NCBI GenBank assembly: GCA_026874595.1
Contig: CM049306.1
Span: 82,052,142-82,116,141 of the forward strand
DNA length: 64,000 bases
Direction of reading: 5' to 3'
From: Sipunculus nudus
Lineage: Eukaryota > Annelida > Sipuncula > Golfingiida > Sipunculidae
Shown here piece after piece: positions 60,087-64,000 of the stretch. Position 1 is the stretch's first letter. Every line of letters begins with the position of its first letter. The position numbers were made by a program, and so were the translations under genes. The notes beneath the pieces were generated by a model. The model made no database searches and was not told where the DNA came from. It was given only the letters and a program-made list of their open reading frames with translations.

Positions 60087-61222
60087 GAGTCACATGTTGT
60101 TCACATTAACTGACCAGGCAAGTTTGTTATTGTCTGGGTCAAATGTCAGGTCAAATGTGCTTAAATCCGTCACTGACAGCAGGGGTTATTCATGTGCTCA
60201 ACATTAATCCTGCGCAGGAGGCTGATTGTGTAACACGCCTGTGTTGTGTATAGACGCAGCGACGACGCAGGCATTCCGGTCTTTGCCGAAGGCAGCTCGG
60301 CTTTTTTTCGGTGGTAACCTCCACGCAATTTAAAAACCATGCAAAATCACAAAAAATGACATTTAGATTAAATACTATTTATATCGGCGAGGTCGCTGCG
60401 GGGACAGTAACCTTTAAAATTAGCACAGTGTCACATGCAAAGCGGTTTCAAAGAACAATGAGGACAAAAGTGTAATAAACTCCTTTTATATAAGTATTAG
60501 ATATAAGCATCAATCTGGCACTCAAAGAAGTCTAAACTCTAGAATACTCAAAACAAGAGAAAAGATTATTTATAAATCACTTGTTTGGGAGGCATGATTC
60601 ATTATCATCAGGTTCTTAGTTATTCCATGACAATTTGAGAAATAACGTCCCAGAGATCTACATAGATCCTTTTTATGTATAAATAGTTACCCCCAGATGT
60701 AAGTGTAAACAGTAATGAAACTTGGTGATAGCATGACTAGTGTTTTAACAATTACTTTCATACTATAATTTTCTTAGCCGATATAAAGTGTCCTGTAAGT
60801 TTTTCCTGAATATTACATGCGAAATCGGAATGGGGTGCCATGGCTCCCCTGCTGCACCCCCTAGCTACGCTCTCGGATTATAAACCAGTTAATTTTCCTC
60901 TTTTTTTGCTGCTGGAACAATAATTAAGGCAATAAACTGAGTTTTATACAAATTAACCAACTACCAAAATGAATGTCTCATATGCTTAACGGAAATTACG
61001 AATATATTATAATATTATACCATATTCTGGTTGTGAAACATGTTGTGTAAAACTGGCTTTTTACATTAGATTTACTATCTGGTGTTATTTAATCTGGGGC
61101 CGTTAACATGTGTAAAATTCTTACTGGGATGTTTTCGGTAGGTCTTAATCGACTTCTAAACTTTCCGAACGAAATATCTTTATTATAACTTTTTACAACA
61201 ACAGCAACAAAATAATTTAAAT
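60087..61222. other. No gene seen
   Basis: 60290-60350 contains GGTGGTAACCTCC, the tail motif of the 55529 SINE family, and may be a small fragment. Otherwise unassigned. Confidence 0.45.
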
Positions 61223-61225
61223 AAT

Positions 61226-61258
<33 letters not shown>
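61223..61258. repeat. (AAT)n microsatellite
   Basis: About 12 units, followed by further degenerate AAT-rich sequence to 61320. Confidence 0.9.
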
Positions 61259-61320
61259 TTAAAATAAAATTAATAATAATAATGATAATAATAATAAAAT
61301 AGTAATAATAGTAAAAAATA

Positions 61321-62046
61321 AACAATGACGAGCAATTTTGCAATATTCTCAAATATTTCTGCTCTTTGTGAAAATGCATTTCAAATAATTTAAAAGAAAA
61401 TATTTCATTATGTAATAACCATGTCTTGACTTGGATGAAGTGTTCTGGCAGGAAACATTCAACTTGTCAAATGGAATATATATAAATAGCAAACATGTCT
61501 TGGAATCAAGAACTTTTGACATACTTATCAAACAGGTCATCTCTTAATTCAAGTTCTTTACCTTTCACCATTTTCAACAAGTAAACAGTGGCAATACACT
61601 TGCCTTTAAAATGGGAAAAGTAATAGACAAATCTCTGGTACACTTTTACCCCCTCCCCCTGGGAGGTCATAGATTTGTGGTGAGTAATTACATTCTGAAA
61701 TGTAGAGATATTATATAATAATTAGTATTTTTAATAAACGGCATGGAGAGACAAAATGCGTGTATCTAAAAGAGCTAGTCTCAAGTGAGGGCAGAAGGGA
61801 TTATGAGAATCGATAGTACTAATTATCGATTATTTAATCAATGTCTCATTCAACCGAGTAAGAAAAAAACCAAGAATTTTATTGAAGATTAATAATGGCT
61901 TTATTTTTTGTATATTAAGTATTGAAAGGGTGAAAAATAAGTACGAGGCGGAAATCTGTCACTTGTGACTATCACTCGGAGCATAAGTCTTTTTAAAAAT
62001 CAGTCATTTCTGCTCATCTAGCGTAAATAAGAGCAAAACTGAAAGA
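61321..62046. other. No gene seen
   Basis: AT-rich non-coding sequence. Confidence 0.5.
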
Positions 62047-62049
62047 TAA

Positions 62050-62365
62050 GGACAAAAAATAAAAAAGTATGGTTCTCAGGCACATTTTTCAGAAATCAAT
62101 GCGAGCGGGCAGTATTTTACTTTTGACCTATTTTGTATGATTCGATGAAAATGTCATATGATCAGGGAAAAGCATGAGAATAACATTTTTTTCTGCTAAA
62201 CAGGTAAAAACTCTATATTTCAAAGAAAATCGTATCAAAATTGTTTTTTTTTGTCTTCTAGTAGGATGAAAACCAAAATAAAAATGTTTGTTGCGGGGGG
62301 GGGGGGTTAAAATTGATGCGGGCGGTGCCTGAGAACCATATCTTTTATTTATTTTTTTTGTGGCC
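62050..62365. mobile_element. PIF/Harbinger-type MITE, copy 2 (inverted relative to copy 1)
   Basis: Inverted ends TATGGTTCTCAGGCAC and GTGCCTGAGAACCATA lie inside GGAC/GGCC termini, flanked by TAA on both sides (62047-62049, 62366-62368). The inside matches copy 1 in reverse orientation, including the GCGGGCGGT and poly-G blocks. Confidence 0.75.
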
Positions 62366-62684
62366 TAAAGTGGATCAGGTGAACGGCTTTGGAAGTTAGG
62401 TTAAGTTCCACCATAAACATCAGACGCACATTTCTGTCACTTGTGAATATTTCTGTGACCAAAGATCAGTTTTTCAAATTCTTCCATATTGGAGATTAAG
62501 CGCAGATAAAAGTTTTTATTAACGGTATTGCACTCGGGGAAACTATGAATGTTTATCCCCCAAACTTGTGCCAAATATTGACACTGAAAGAAACTCAGAA
62601 CTTCTACGTGGGCTAGCTTAATAAAAGCTGTAAATCTGAACTCATTATTATATCATGTCCCAATAAGAACATCATCACTTAAAT

Positions 62685-62687
<3 letters not shown>
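62366..62687. other. No gene seen
   Basis: Non-coding sequence. Confidence 0.5.
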
Positions 62688-62740
<53 letters not shown>

Positions 62741-62761
62741 TATATATATATATATATATAT
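62688..62761. repeat. Interrupted (TA)n microsatellite
   Basis: Two TA blocks separated by AAATAAATAAA. Confidence 0.9.
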
Positions 62762-63119
62762 TTAAGTATCTAAAATAGCGGATATTGCGAGTGAGAGCAT
62801 TATAAACTTTAAAACATATACGAAAAGAATAAATTAAAAAAAACTTCGTTTTGACAAAAGATTACTTCTGGTCTACAAGTTACACTTTTAAGATCTTTTG
62901 TTGACCAAATCATAAAAAAAATTGGCCTTGCTCTCCATAGCGGAATGTTTTAACCATAATAATATGATTGTTGGCTTCGGTCCCGAAGCTTCAAGGTCAT
63001 ACAACAGACATTACCAAGGCTTGGCCTTAAAGAAATTGCCTTTAAACAAAAATTTGTCTCAGTCAATTATATAAAACAGACGAAGAAGAGAAAATGCCCA
63101 GGCTTTTATCATCTCACCC
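62762..63119. other. No gene seen
   Basis: Non-coding sequence. Confidence 0.5.
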
Positions 63120-63376
63120 GGGACGTGACTGTCACTGGTATACGTATATTTCAAAATAAAGCATTGCACATGCATTAATTAATGTATTGTTTATTGATAA
63201 TTCTATATTTCATTAGGTTTGGTAATACAAATATGATATTTTATTTTTATTTATTCATCTTGTACGACTGATATTTCTATTTAATTGTGTGAGGTGTTTA
63301 TATATGTATATATTATATGTTTCAAATGTTTGCCAAATATTTCGGTCGCCTCCCATGCCTCGGGCTACTCCCCTGC
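63120..63376 (+). repeat. Interspersed repeat, copy 2 (partner at 6524-6836)
   Basis: Same orientation as the partner; ends GGGCTACTCCCCTG. The left end appears truncated. Confidence 0.55.
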
Positions 63377-64000
63377 TTACATATTTCCTCACCCATCTAA
63401 ATCTATCATTGTACATATTTGAATTGCGTTAAGACTCGTGTTAACATCCTGTTGTAAGGTAATAGTGGATGATTCACTTTTAATTACCAATTCCACATTA
63501 TGTACCCTACAGGTATGCAGCATTAAGAAAAGAAAACTTTGCAACCTAACCTTGTTTGTTTCTTTTGTTCTAATCTACATGATATAGACGATGCATGATG
63601 TTATGGATCCAAATTGCTGTTGTTTTGTATGTGGTTGTGTCTTATTAATTGTATATATTCTGTCACATGTATGTAAGTCACCTGTATGTATTTCCTTATA
63701 AAATAAAAAGAAACACTCCTATATCGACTGTTGGATCAGTCAACTTAGAAGATCATCTTGAAAACCAATTTATCGCGGGCCCCTTGGTCGTCGGGATTTG
63801 CATGCACATTAAACAATATTTTATGTGTCATGAAGATTTGCTTATCATACCCTGCTTGTAGTCTTTGATCCAATATTCCTAACGTTTATGTGTTGAAATG
63901 TTGCGGTGCTGAACTTCTGGGCCACTGAACTATCATATCGATGGTCCCAATCCACGGCAACCAATGTCCCATGTTCAAACTTCCAAATTGATTAAGATAT
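63377..64000. other. No gene seen
   Basis: A 70-codon frame at 63649-63861 has no recognised features. Confidence 0.5.

Overview
The window is AT-rich animal DNA, most likely from a marine invertebrate and probably a bivalve mollusc. The clues are GT-AG introns, very many (TA)n, (CT/GA)n and (CA)n tracts, long poly-G runs, tRNA-derived SINEs, several miniature inverted-terminal-repeat element families, and a copy of a repeat with CCGTCCGTCC runs and ACGGGCGTAT ends of a kind common in bivalve genomes. The taxonomic call is inference; nothing here fixes the species.

Only one convincing protein-coding gene is present. It lies on the + strand from a TATA box at 31336 to a poly(A) signal at 39062-39074. 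Five exons (31404-31416, 32084-32295, 34528-34581, 36344-36448, 37806-38171) join without a frame break into a 249-residue protein. It has a signal peptide, four N-glycosylation sequons, eight cysteines and amphipathic helix-like segments. Its intron phases are 1-0-0-0 and the first exon carries only 13 coding bases. That is the layout of vertebrate long-chain class I helical cytokines and hormones such as growth hormone, erythropoietin and IL-6. Two NF-kB-type sites sit just upstream of the TATA box, and the 3' UTR holds eleven ATTTA pentamers plus one UUAUUUAUU nonamer. I read it as a candidate undescribed invertebrate helical cytokine: the gene model is strong, the family assignment is inference.

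The rest is mostly non-coding. 0.7-6.4 kb: a diverged direct duplication of about 2-2.8 kb. 7-11 kb: small DNA-transposon remnants. 13.8-15.6 kb: a minisatellite of about 39 bp. 15.9-17.1 kb: a stretch rich in CTCG/CGAG words. 18-30 kb: DNA-transposon-derived repeats, a PIF/Harbinger-type MITE, tRNA-like SINE heads and a 51-bp tandem array. 31-39 kb: the cytokine-like gene. 39-48 kb: SINEs and more MITEs. 48-51 kb: a possible pair of coding exons, a tandem repeat of about 325 bp, and decayed retroelement fragments. 53.7-58.1 kb: a pair of inverted repeats. 59-60 kb: promoter-like motifs followed by weak candidate exons. 60-64 kb: a second PIF/Harbinger-type MITE and a second copy of a repeat seen at 6.5 kb.
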